From Rhodospirillaceae bacterium SYSU D60007 (lineage in GTDB: Bacteria; Pseudomonadota; Alphaproteobacteria; Reyranellales; Reyranellaceae), in contig QOCQ01000002.1 in assembly GCA_003574685.1 (NCBI GenBank), positions 248,001 to 312,000 of the forward strand: 64,000 nucleotides of DNA. The letters are read 5' to 3'. The translations under genes and the position numbers were made by a program. The notes beneath the pieces are model-generated. The model worked only from the letters and a program-made list of their open reading frames with translations. It was not told where the DNA came from and did no database searches. Within the stretch, counting starts at the first letter, position 1. Each line of letters begins with the position of its first letter. Below, piece after piece: positions 8,453 to 16,865 of the stretch.

Positions 8453-11295
8453 TCCGTCGCGTCGACAGGATGCGCGATGCGCCCCTGCGCCTGCGCTGTC
8501 TCGCCATAGTCGAGCTGCCATTCCGAGGGCCCGTTGCTGGGCGCCACCTGGACGGCCGTGACCTTGTATTCGGGACAATTCGTGGCCCAGTCCGAATACT
8601 GCGTGGTCACGACATTGGTCTGGGTCAGCGGATGGTGGAACGTCGTATAGACCACGCCCGGGGCCACCCGGTCCGTGACGCAGGCGCGCAGCGTCGTCTC
8701 GCCGACCCGGCTGGAGAGCCGCACCCAGTCGCCGTCGCGCACGCCGCGCTGCTCGGCATCGTGCGGATGGATCTCCAGTACGTCCTCGTCGTGCCAGACG
8801 ATGTTGGCGGTGCGCCGCGTCTGGCTTCCGACGTTGTACTGGCTCAGGATCCGGCCCGAGGTCAGCAGCAGCGGGAAGCGCGGTCCGGTACGCTCGTCGG
8901 TCGGCACGTACTCCGTCACCATGAATCGGCCGCGACCGCGCACGAAGCCGCCGATATGCATGACCGGCGTGCCCTGCGGCGCCTTTTCGTTGCACGGCCA
9001 CTGGACCGAGCCCAGGCGATCCAGCGTTTCGTATGACACGCCGGCGAACGTAGGCGTCGTGCGGGCGATCTCGTCCATGATCTCCGAGGGATTGCGATAA
9101 TCCATCATCATGCCCATTGCCCGTGCGATGGCGACCGTCACCTCCCAGTCGGCAAGGCCCGCGCGCGGCGCCATGACCTTGCGCACGCGATTGATGCGCC
9201 GCTCGGCATTGGTGAATGTGCCATCCTTCTCCAGAAAGCTGGAGCCGGGCAGGAACACATGCGCGAAGTTGGCAGTCTCGTTCAGGAACAGATCCTGCAC
9301 GACGACGCACTCCATTGCCTTGAAGCCGTCGATCACGTGTTGCGTGTCGGGGTCGGACTGCACGATGTCCTCGCCCTGGATATAGACACCCTTGAACGTG
9401 CCGTTGATGGCCTCGTCGAGCATGTTGGGAATGCGCAGGCCCGGCTCGGGATCGAGCGCGACGCCCCACATCGCCTCGAAGACGGCCCGCGCCGCGTCCT
9501 CCGATACGTGCCGATAGCCCGAGAACTCATGCGGGAATGAACCCATGTCGCACGAGCCCTGGACATTGTTCTGGCCGCGCAGCGGGTTCACGCCCACGCC
9601 CGGTCGGCCGATATTGCCGGTCGCCATCGCGAGGTTGGCGATGGCCATCACCGCCGTCGTGCCCTGGCTGTGCTCGGTGACCCCCAGCCCGTAGTAGATC
9701 GCGGCATTGCCGCCGGTGGCGTAGAGCCGTGCGGCACCCCGGATCACGTCGGCCGGCACGCCGGAGATCTTCTCGACAGCCTCGGGGCTGTTGCGCGCTT
9801 CGGCGACGAACGCGGCCCAGGCCGCGAAATCCTCAGGCTCGCAACGCTCGCGCACAAAGGCTTCGCTCACCAGCCCCTCGGTCACGATGACATGCGCCAT
9901 CGCCGCCAGAATGGCGACATTGGTGCCCGGCTGGAGCTGCAGATGGTACGCCGCCTCCACGTGCGGCGTGCGCACCAGATCGATACGGCGCGGATCGATG
10001 ACGATGAGCTTCGCACCCTGGCGCAGGCGGCGCTTCATCCGCGAGGCGAAGACCGGATGGCCATCGGTCGGATTGGCGCCGATGACCACCATCACGTCGC
10101 TATGCTCGACCGAGTCGAAATCCTGCGTTCCCGCCGACGTACCGAATGTCGTCTTGAGCCCGTAGCCCGTCGGCGAGTGGCACACCCGCGCACAGGTATC
10201 GACGTTATTGTTGCCGAAGCCGGCGCGCACCAGCTTCTGCACCACAAACGTTTCCTCGTTGGTGCAGCGCGATGAGGTGACGCCGCCGATGGCGCCACGT
10301 CCGTATTGCGTCTGGATGCGCCGGAACTCCGCGGCGACATGGCCGATGGCGTCGTCCCACGACACCTCCCGCCACGGATCGGTGATCCGTTCCCGGACCA
10401 TCGGCTTGAGGATGCGTTCGCGGTGCGTGGCATAGCCCCAGGCGAAGCGGCCCTTGACGCAGGAGTGCCCGCGATTGGCCTTGCCGTCCTTGTAGGGAAC
10501 CATGTTCACGACCTCGGCGCCGCGCATCTCGGCCTTGAAGTTGCAACCGACGCCGCAATAGCCGCAGGTCGTGACCACCGAATGCTCTGGCTGGCCGATG
10601 GCGATCACCGACTTTTCCATCAGCGTCGCGGTCGGACAGGCCTGCACACAGGCACCGCAAGAGACGCATTCGGAGTCGACGAATGGCTCGGCCATGCCGG
10701 GCGATACGCGCGAGGCGAAGCCGCGCCCTTCGATGGTCAGCGCGAACGTGCCCTGCACTTCCTCGCAGGCCCGCACGCAGCGCGAGCAGACGATGCACTT
10801 GGAGGGGTCATAGGTGAAGTATGGGTTCGACTCGTCCTTGACGTCTGCGAGGTGATTGGCGCCAGCATAGCCGTAGCGCACCTCGCGCAGGCCCACCGCG
10901 CCGGCCATGTCCTGCAATTCGCAATCGCCGTTGGCGGCGCAGGTCAGGCAGTCCAGCGGGTGGTCGGAGATATAGAGCTCCATCACGCCACGCCGCAGCT
11001 TCTTCAGCCGCTCGGTCTGGGTCGAGACCACCATCCCGGGGCTGACGGGAGTTGTGCACGAAGCCGGCGTGCCGGCTCGGCCTTCGATCTCCACCAGGCA
11101 CAGCCGGCAGGAGCCGAATGCGTCAAGGGAATCGGTCGAGCACAGCCTGGGCACCTGGATGCCCGCTTCCATGGCGGCCCGCATCACCGACGTGCCCTCG
11201 GGCACCGTCACCTCAAAGCCGTCTATGTTGAGCGTGACAGCCTTCTCGGACCGCGCGGCAGGGGTGCCGTAGTCGGTTTCGTGGATCAGGGACAT
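8449..11295 (-). CDS. fdsA: NAD-dependent formate dehydrogenase alpha subunit (molybdenum)
   Basis: Catalytic subunit oxidising formate to CO2, 948 residues, cytosolic. The N-terminus has a NuoG-like 2Fe-2S domain (CSTDSLDAFGSCRLC), a His/Cys 4Fe-4S site (HPLDCLTC, NGDCEL) and two ferredoxin-type clusters (CIVCSRC, CVSCGACVQACP). The bis-MGD domain follows with its own 4Fe-4S site (CGYCGVGC). The molybdenum ligand is a normal cysteine in CARVCHSPT, so this is not a selenoenzyme. The start at 11295 (MSLIHETDY) has GGGGAG upstream; the frame continues to 11358 without support. The diaphorase partners fdsG and fdsB are at 36.0-38.0 kb rather than upstream as in most fds operons. Confidence 0.95.
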   Translation of the reverse strand: MSLIHETDYGTPAARSEKAVTLNIDGFEVTVPEGTSVMRAAMEAGIQVPRLCSTDSLDAFGSCRLCLVEIEGRAGTPASCTTPVSPGMVVSTQTERLKKLRRGVMELYISDHPLDCLTCAANGDCELQDMAGAVGLREVRYGYAGANHLADVKDESNPYFTYDPSKCIVCSRCVRACEEVQGTFALTIEGRGFASRVSPGMAEPFVDSECVSCGACVQACPTATLMEKSVIAIGQPEHSVVTTCGYCGVGCNFKAEMRGAEVVNMVPYKDGKANRGHSCVKGRFAWGYATHRERILKPMVRERITDPWREVSWDDAIGHVAAEFRRIQTQYGRGAIGGVTSSRCTNEETFVVQKLVRAGFGNNNVDTCARVCHSPTGYGLKTTFGTSAGTQDFDSVEHSDVMVVIGANPTDGHPVFASRMKRRLRQGAKLIVIDPRRIDLVRTPHVEAAYHLQLQPGTNVAILAAMAHVIVTEGLVSEAFVRERCEPEDFAAWAAFVAEARNSPEAVEKISGVPADVIRGAARLYATGGNAAIYYGLGVTEHSQGTTAVMAIANLAMATGNIGRPGVGVNPLRGQNNVQGSCDMGSFPHEFSGYRHVSEDAARAVFEAMWGVALDPEPGLRIPNMLDEAINGTFKGVYIQGEDIVQSDPDTQHVIDGFKAMECVVVQDLFLNETANFAHVFLPGSSFLEKDGTFTNAERRINRVRKVMAPRAGLADWEVTVAIARAMGMMMDYRNPSEIMDEIARTTPTFAGVSYETLDRLGSVQWPCNEKAPQGTPVMHIGGFVRGRGRFMVTEYVPTDERTGPRFPLLLTSGRILSQYNVGSQTRRTANIVWHDEDVLEIHPHDAEQRGVRDGDWVRLSSRVGETTLRACVTDRVAPGVVYTTFHHPLTQTNVVTTQYSDWATNCPEYKVTAVQVAPSNGPSEWQLDYGETAQAQGRIAHPVDATE

Positions 11296-11442
11296 GACCC
11301 ATCTTATCTCCCCGACCGCCTGCCCGTATAGCCGGGCGCTGCCATGTGCGGCTTTCATCGGATCGGGCGCGGAAGGCCACCCCTCCCGGGAATTTTGAGC
11401 AGAAACAACAGCTTCGACCTGGCCGTTCGCCGGCCCTGCGCG

Positions 11443-11763
11443 TCAGGAGGCGATCTCGGTGCCGTCGCCGCCCCGTCCGCGGATTTGCCAGCCGCCCAGC
11501 CCGTCGGGCAGGGCGATCATGCCGGTCGACATATGGTCCGGAGTCACGTCGGAGATGGTGACCCGCACCAGCTCCGGCTCGGTCCACGGGTTCACCAGCG
11601 GCTCGCCGCCCTGTTCGGGCCTCGCCACCTGGTCAAAAATCGCAGCGGCCCGCTCCCGCGCATGCGCCTCGCTGTCGGACACGATCAGGCAAACGTCGTG
11701 ATGCCAGCTCCGTCTCCAGTTCGGCGAGTCTTTCTGTAGAGGCTCAAGGCGGAATGTGGGCAT
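11443..11763 (-). CDS. Conserved-looking hypothetical protein
   Basis: A 106-residue protein (MPTFRLEPLQKDSPNWRRSW) of mixed composition with no membrane segment or signal peptide and no motif I recognise. It starts 5 bases after the stop of the small gene upstream, an operon-like arrangement that supports both. No clear ribosome binding site precedes the ATG; an in-frame TTG three codons earlier is possible. Downstream of it lies fdsA on the same strand, but a 147-base gap separates them. Confidence 0.55.
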   Translation of the reverse strand: MPTFRLEPLQKDSPNWRRSWHHDVCLIVSDSEAHARERAAAIFDQVARPEQGGEPLVNPWTEPELVRVTISDVTPDHMSTGMIALPDGLGGWQIRGRGGDGTEIAS

Positions 11764-11768
11764 CGCAG

Positions 11769-12032
11769 TCAATGCATCTGGTGGCGGGGCGGCGTGTCGA
11801 GCGCGACACGGGACCGCCATGGCGACGCAAGCTCCTCGGCGATCTCGTCCTGGATCACCTTGAGAAGCTCCAGCTCGACAGCCTTGACGACAACCGATCG
11901 TTCCATCTCGCCGGTTTCATGGCCGCAGGTGCGCATCGCGTCCAGGCGCCCGCGCCGCGCCGCAAGCTGCGCCTCGCAGGTCCGGACGTCGAGGATGGTT
12001 CTCTGCAGGTCTGCTCGTGTGCGTCGCATCAT
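11769..12032 (-). CDS. Small hypothetical protein with helical, charged sequence
   Basis: An 87-residue product starting MMRRTRADLQRTILDV, with heptad-like hydrophobic spacing through residues 5-70 and a cluster of E/K residues, so it is probably mostly helical. No family is recognised. It ends 5 bases before the next small gene, suggesting a bicistronic pair. The frame stays open to 12701, but the upstream part is antisense to the TcuA-like gene and is rejected. Confidence 0.45.
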   Translation of the reverse strand: MMRRTRADLQRTILDVRTCEAQLAARRGRLDAMRTCGHETGEMERSVVVKAVELELLKVIQDEIAEELASPWRSRVALDTPPRHQMH

Positions 12033-12315
12033 GCTGCCTGAACGAAGAAGCCTGCCGGTCGTTGCCAAGGCATTTTCAAGACAATCGCGGCAACGAAGGA
12101 CACAACAAGCAAGTCGGCCGGGCACACGGGTTTCATGCACCCGGCCTGGCCTCGCGTGGTTTCCTCGGGGTTCGAGCAAAAGAAGCGAGGTTGATGAATA
12201 AACGTGCGCTGATGCCGGGCGTTCCACACAACGGAATCTGCCCCGCCTTACGTCGAGTTGAAATTCTGCCTTTCTACCTGTCATGCTGTCCCTTCCGCGC
12301 GGAGGAGCACAGGCA

Positions 12316-13806
12316 GTGGCATCGGACCCGACATATGACGTGATCGTGGCCGGGCTCGGCAATGCAGCCTTGTGCGCTGCCCTGTCGGCCGCGGAGCAGG
12401 GTGCCAGCGTCCTGATGCTGGAGAAGGCGTCGATCGAGGAACGCGGAGGCAATTCGCTGTTCACGGCCGGCGGCTTCCGCTTCGTGCATGATGGACTCGA
12501 CGATCTGCGCCAGGACATTCTCGATGATCTGTCGGCGGCCGAAGCTGACCAGATTGTCCTGCCGCCGCTGGCGCAGGAAACGTACCTCGACGATTTGATG
12601 CGGGTCACCGAGCACAACAGCGACGAGACGCTGGCGGGGCTGCTGGTCGGCCAGTCACGCGACACGCTGCGCTGGATGCGCCGCAAGGGCGTGCGCTTCA
12701 TTCCGATGTTCGGGCGCCAGTCCTACAAGCTCAACGGCAAACATCACTTCTATGGAGGCGTGAACATCGAGGCGGTGGGCGGCGGCTACGGCCTGGTCGA
12801 CCAGCTTCTGAAGGCCGCGGCACGGCAGAAGATCGAGATCCGCTACGACACGGCGCTCGTCCGCTTGATCCAGGACCGGCGCGGCACGATCACGGGCGTC
12901 ACCGTCAAGGGGCCCGACGGCTATGAGGATCTGCATGCCCGTGCCGTGGTGCTGGCCTGCGGCGGCTTCGAGGCCAATCCCGAAATGCGCACGCGCTACC
13001 TTGGCGCGGGCTGGGAGCTCTGCCGGGTACGCGGGACGCGGCATAACACGGGCGATGGCATCAGGGCTGCGCTCGATATCGGCGCCCAGCCCTTCGGCGG
13101 CTGGTCCACCTGTCATGCGGTGGCGTGGGACATCAGCGCGCCACCCTTCGGCGACCGGCGCATCCTCGATAACTTCCAGAAGCACTCCTACCCGATCGGT
13201 ATCGTCGTGAACCTCAGGGGCGAACGCTTCGTCGACGAGGGCGCCGACTTCCGCAACCATACCTACGCCAAGTACGGCCGCGAGATCATGAAGCAGCCGC
13301 AGCGTACCGCGGTGCAGATCTTCGATGCGAAGACCATCGACATGGTGCGCGACGAGTACCGCATCCGCGAGGTCACCAAGGCCGAGGCGAACACCCTGGA
13401 GGAGCTGGCGCAGAAGCTGGGCATCGAGGCCGAGGGGTTGGCGCGCACCGTGCGTAGCTTCAATGCCGCCTGCCAGCCAGGCGACTACAACCCCGCGATC
13501 CTGGACGGCGTGCACACGAAGGGTATCGCGCCACCGAAATCGAACTGGGCGCTGCCGATCGACCGCCCACCCTACACCGGCTTCGTGGTGACCTGCGGCA
13601 TTACCTTCACCTTCGGCGGCCTGCGGATCACCGACAAGGCCGAGGTGCTGGACCTGACCGACCGCGCGATCCCCGGCCTCTACGCTGCCGGCGAGCTGGT
13701 CGGCGGTATCTTCTACGGCAATTACCTCGGCGGCGCCGGCCTCATGTCAGGCGCCGTCTTCGGCCGGCTGGCGGGACGCAGCGCGGGATTCATGGCAAGG
13801 GCGTAA
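12316..13806 (+). CDS. FAD-dependent tricarballylate dehydrogenase-like protein
   Basis: A 496-residue flavoprotein of the fumarate reductase/succinate dehydrogenase flavoprotein family, closest in pattern to TcuA. The FAD-binding motif DVIVAGLGNAALCAALSAAE is at about residues 8-27, GGNSLFTAGGFRF at about 47-59, and the C-terminal flavin segment GLYAAGELVGGIFYGNYLGG at about 455-474. TcuA oxidises tricarballylate to cis-aconitate, but no tcuB or tcuC lies nearby, so the substrate is uncertain. The start is a GTG at 12316 because GGAGGAG lies eight bases before it; an in-frame ATG at 12283 lacks a site. Confidence 0.85.
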   Translation: MASDPTYDVIVAGLGNAALCAALSAAEQGASVLMLEKASIEERGGNSLFTAGGFRFVHDGLDDLRQDILDDLSAAEADQIVLPPLAQETYLDDLMRVTEHNSDETLAGLLVGQSRDTLRWMRRKGVRFIPMFGRQSYKLNGKHHFYGGVNIEAVGGGYGLVDQLLKAAARQKIEIRYDTALVRLIQDRRGTITGVTVKGPDGYEDLHARAVVLACGGFEANPEMRTRYLGAGWELCRVRGTRHNTGDGIRAALDIGAQPFGGWSTCHAVAWDISAPPFGDRRILDNFQKHSYPIGIVVNLRGERFVDEGADFRNHTYAKYGREIMKQPQRTAVQIFDAKTIDMVRDEYRIREVTKAEANTLEELAQKLGIEAEGLARTVRSFNAACQPGDYNPAILDGVHTKGIAPPKSNWALPIDRPPYTGFVVTCGITFTFGGLRITDKAEVLDLTDRAIPGLYAAGELVGGIFYGNYLGGAGLMSGAVFGRLAGRSAGFMARA

Positions 13807-13889
13807 GGAAGCAATGCCAACCGAACTGGCGGCTTTGGGCCAGCACGCGTACAATTTGTAGCCGAAACGAAATGTACGCAGGTAGCTCC

Positions 13890-14105
13890 ATGTTTGACCG
13901 AATCACGTTCAACCCTCAAATCATGGGCGGTCGCGCCTGCATCCGCGGCATGCGTATTCCTGTATCTGTTATTGTGTCGCAGATTGCGAATGGCGCATCG
14001 ATCGAGGAAATCCTCGACGACTACCCCGACCTTGAACGCGAGGACATTCAGGAGGCGCTGCGCTATGCAGCATGGCTGACCCAGGAACAGGTCATCGCAT
14101 CCTGA
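13890..14105 (+). CDS. DUF433 family antitoxin-like protein
   Basis: A 71-residue protein (MFDRITFNPQIMGGRACIRG) matching the DUF433 pattern: NPxxxxGxxxIxGxRI, then VxxIxxxxxxGxSxEEILxxYP, and a C-terminal DIxxALxYAA helix. DUF433 proteins are predicted winged-helix or VapB-like antitoxins usually paired with DUF5615 PIN-like toxins, and such a gene follows 10 bases downstream. The start at 13890 has AGGTAG at suitable distance; an upstream ATG at 13872 would add six residues. Confidence 0.85.
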   Translation: MFDRITFNPQIMGGRACIRGMRIPVSVIVSQIANGASIEEILDDYPDLEREDIQEALRYAAWLTQEQVIAS

Positions 14106-14115
14106 GAGATCGTGC

Positions 14116-14487
14116 GTGCGTTTCCTCGCCGATATGGGCGTCGGTCGCAACGTTGTGCTCATGCTGCGCAATACGGGACACGATGCCCTTCACTTGCGCG
14201 ATGAAGGCCTGCAGCGAATGCCCGACCACGAAATCTTTGCCAAGGCTGCGGCGGAGAACCGGATTGTTCTGACATTCGATCTGGACTTCGCCGAGATCGC
14301 CGCGGCGGCAGGTTCACAGTGGCCCAGCGTCATCATTTTCAGGCTCCACAATGCCCGCGCCGACTATGTGTGCCAGCGTCTCTCGGCGGCAATCTCAGTG
14401 GCCGAAGAGGCGTTGAAGGCAGGTGCGATCGTGGTGCTGGAAGACACTCGGGTACGGCTACGGCCATTACCCATCAAGGCTCCGTAA
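14116..14487 (+). CDS. DUF5615 PIN-like toxin
   Basis: A 123-residue protein starting with GTG that fits the DUF5615 (Mut7-C/PIN-like) family: MRFLADMGVGRNVV at the N-terminus with the conserved Asp at residue 6, GHDALHLRDEGL (about 21-32), DHEIFAKAAAENRIVLTFDLDFAE (about 37-60, two acidic sites) and VIIFRL. These acidic residues are the expected metal ligands of a PIN ribonuclease fold. Together with the DUF433 gene it forms a probable type II toxin-antitoxin pair. Confidence 0.85.
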   Translation: MRFLADMGVGRNVVLMLRNTGHDALHLRDEGLQRMPDHEIFAKAAAENRIVLTFDLDFAEIAAAAGSQWPSVIIFRLHNARADYVCQRLSAAISVAEEALKAGAIVVLEDTRVRLRPLPIKAP

Positions 14488-14579
14488 GGTGATCGCGCTT
14501 GACCCTCGTGCAGATCGCGCCTGACGGCCTTGCGCTAGCGTCCGTTGACCCGCTGCGGACTCACCCCTAGCCTTCCTCC

Positions 14580-15506
14580 ATGACCGACTCGCACATTTTT
14601 GCGCCGGATCACGACGCGCCCGTCGAGTACATGCGCCGCACGCGGGAATACTATCTCGCGCTGGGGTACGACAATCCCTATCACTGGGCGCACTATGTCG
14701 ATGCGCCGTTCCAGCCCCTTACGAAGCGGCTGGCCGACAGCACGCTGGCGCTGATCACGACGGCGGCGCCCTTCCAGCCGGACAAGGGCGATCAGGGGCC
14801 CGGCGCGCCCTATAACGCCGGCGCCAAGTTCTACAGCGTCTATTCGGGCGATACGTCGGTCGACCACGACACGCGCATCTCCCATATCGGCTATGACCGC
14901 AAGCACACGACCGCCACGGACAGCAACACCTGGTTCCCGCTGCCGCTGATGCGCCGCTTCGCCGCCGAGGGCCGCTTCCGGCTGGCGCCGCGCTTCCACG
15001 GCGCGCCGACCAACCGCAGCCAGCGGGTGACGCTGGAGACGGACGCACCCGAGATCCTGGCGCGCTGCCGGCAGGACCAGGTCGACGCCGCGCTGCTCGT
15101 GCCGACATGACCCGTCTGCCACCAGACCGTGAGTCTGGTCGCCCGACATCTGGAACGTAACGGCATCGCCACCATCATCATCGGCGCCGCCAAGGACATC
15201 GTCGAACATGCCGGCGTGCCGCGCTTTCTGTTCAGCGATTTCCCGCTGGGCAATTCCGCCGGCAAGCCGCACGAGCCTGACACGCAGGCTTTCACGCTCG
15301 ATCTGGCGCTCAAGGTGCTGGAAAGCGCGGTGGGCCCGCGCACCACGGTGCAATCGCCGCTGCGCTGGGCGGAAGACGGCGACTGGAAGCTCGACTACTC
15401 CAATGTCGCACGCATGAGTCCCGAAGAGGTCGCCAAACGACGCGCCGAGTTCGACAAGGTGAAGCAGGTGGCGCTCGATCAGCGCCGCCAGGCCGGCGTC
15501 GCGTAG
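14580..15506 (+). CDS. GrdB-like selenoprotein (glycine/sarcosine/betaine reductase selenoprotein B family), Sec at codon 177
   Basis: Two adjacent frames join as one if TGA at 15108-15110 is read as selenocysteine. The N-part (176 residues, MTDSHIFAPDHDAPVEYMRR) ends DQVDAALLVPT. The same frame then reads Sec-PVCHQTVSLVARHLERNGI and continues to a TAG at 15504, 308 residues in all. The U-x-x-C pair is the redox motif of this family, and the flanks match on both sides. A 7-bp hairpin lies 10 bases after the TGA. The substrate of these standalone GrdB-like proteins is not known; true glycine reductase needs GrdA/C/D, which are absent here. No sel genes lie in the window. Confidence 0.87.
15108..15139 (+). 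promoter_or_regulatory. Candidate bacterial SECIS element with Sec UGA
   Basis: TGA at 15108-15110 is followed by a stem ACCAGAC (15121-15127), loop CGTGA (15128-15132) and GTCTGGT (15133-15139), a perfect 7-bp hairpin with a GU in its loop. The loop begins 17 bases after the UGA, inside the spacing known for SelB-dependent bacterial SECIS hairpins. Confidence 0.75.
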
Positions 15507-15559
15507 GACTGACTGGAAATGTTCATATCGGAAAGAGCGTCTTCGAGGGAAGAAGTGGC

Positions 15560-15642
15560 CTTCATGGTGAGCTTGTCGAACCATGAAGGTCTCGCGCGAA
15601 CGGTGGTGCGGCGCTTCATGGTTCGACAAGCTCACCATGAAG
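15560..15642. repeat. Long perfect inverted repeat (29-base arms)
   Basis: The left arm 15560-15588 begins CTTCATGGTGAGCTTGTCGA and the right arm 15614-15642 is its exact reverse complement, with a 25-base spacer. Each arm is itself partly palindromic (CTTCATGGT ... ACCATGAAG). It lies between the selenoprotein gene and the CoA-transferase gene, both on the + strand. Confidence 0.88.
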
Positions 15643-15670
15643 CGACTTTCCATTTTCAGAAGCGCTCCAC

Positions 15671-16864
15671 ATGAGCAAGCCATTTACCGGCATACGGATC
15701 CTCGATTTCACGCGGGTGTTGGCCGGGCCATACGCGTCCTACCAGCTCGCGCTGCTGGGTGCTGACGTGATCAAGGTCGAGGCGCCCGGCGGCGAGGACA
15801 TGCGCTACGGCAACCGCGCCAATGACTGGGAGAAGCGCGGGCTTGCGGCACCCTGGATCGCCGTCAACGCGGGCAAGCGGTCAGTGACGCTCGACCTCAA
15901 GAAGCCGCGGGCGATCGAGGCCGTGAAGCGGCTGGCCGCGACTTCGGATGTCGTGATGGAGAACTTCCGTCCGGGTGTGATGGACGGGCTGGGTATCGGC
16001 TACGAGGTGCTGCGGGCGATCAATCCCCGGTTGATCTACTGCGCGGTGTCAGGGTTCGGCCAGACCGGGCCGCAGCGCACGACAGCGGCCTTTGACGGCA
16101 TGATCCAGGCGATGTCCGGCCTGATGTCGATCACCGGCTTCGAATCCAATGGGCCCACGCGCGTGGGATTCGCCGGCGCCGATGTGATGTCCGGCGCCAC
16201 CGCCGCATTCGGCGTGGCCTCGGCCCTGTTCCAGCGCACGCATACCGGCAAGGGCCAGCTCGTCGATGTCGCCATGCTCGATGCCGTCATGGCCTTCATG
16301 GCGCAACAGGTCACCGAGCACCTGATTACCGGGCGCGTGCACGGGCAGAGCGGGAATCTGTCGGTCACTCGCAAGCCGACCGGCGATCTCTACCGCACGA
16401 AAGACGGCTGGATCGTGCTGGCGGTGATGACCGATCCGCAATTCCGCCGACTGATGCAGACGCTGGGCCGGGCCGACACGCTGGAGGACCCGCGCTTCGC
16501 CGACTGGCCCAGCCGCATCGTGCACTCGGGCGCGCTGCACCAGATCATCGAAGAAGCGCTGCTGCACGAGACTTCGTCGGAATGGGCGAAGCGCCTCGCC
16601 CAGGCCGACGCGCCGGCCGCGCCGGTGCTGGGCATTCCCGAGACGGTGCGGCTGGAGCAACTTGCCTCGCGGGACATCCTGCAATCCGTCGAGACGCCGC
16701 ACGGCACGATCCGGCTGGCCGGATCCGGCTTCCGCCTCGAGCATGGCGGCGGCGCCGTCGCGCGCGGGCCGGCGACGCCCGGCCAGCACACCGACGAAGT
16801 GCTGGCCGATGCCGGCTATTCTCCCGACGACATCGCCGCGATGCGCCGCGACGGCGTCGTCTGA
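15671..16864 (+). CDS. CaiB/BaiF family CoA-transferase
   Basis: Class III CoA-transferase of 397 residues that moves CoA between carboxylic acids. Landmarks are ILDFTRVLAGPYASYQLALLGADVIKVEAP (residues 9-38, split here only for description), NAGKRSVTLDLK (about 65-76), and the catalytic aspartate in VDVAMLDAVMAF (about 196-207). C-terminal segments around GIPETVRLEQLASRD and HTDEVLAD are typical. The substrate cannot be predicted. It ends one base before the convergent molybdenum hydroxylase gene, so the two transcripts probably share a termination zone. Confidence 0.92.
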   Translation: MSKPFTGIRILDFTRVLAGPYASYQLALLGADVIKVEAPGGEDMRYGNRANDWEKRGLAAPWIAVNAGKRSVTLDLKKPRAIEAVKRLAATSDVVMENFRPGVMDGLGIGYEVLRAINPRLIYCAVSGFGQTGPQRTTAAFDGMIQAMSGLMSITGFESNGPTRVGFAGADVMSGATAAFGVASALFQRTHTGKGQLVDVAMLDAVMAFMAQQVTEHLITGRVHGQSGNLSVTRKPTGDLYRTKDGWIVLAVMTDPQFRRLMQTLGRADTLEDPRFADWPSRIVHSGALHQIIEEALLHETSSEWAKRLAQADAPAAPVLGIPETVRLEQLASRDILQSVETPHGTIRLAGSGFRLEHGGGAVARGPATPGQHTDEVLADAGYSPDDIAAMRRDGVV

Positions 16865-16865
16865 G

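Noticed and set aside
8449-11295. Formate dehydrogenase alpha as a selenoprotein
   Set aside because: The molybdenum ligand codon is TGC (cysteine) in CARVCHSPT; no in-frame TGA occurs.
10306-11331. 341-residue open frame antisense to fdsA
   Set aside because: Overlaps all iron-sulfur motifs of fdsA in the reverse direction; no independent support.
14580-15506. Reading 14580-15110 and 15129-15506 as two separate genes
   Set aside because: Same frame on both sides, selenoprotein motif spans the TGA, and no ribosome site precedes the GTG at 15129.
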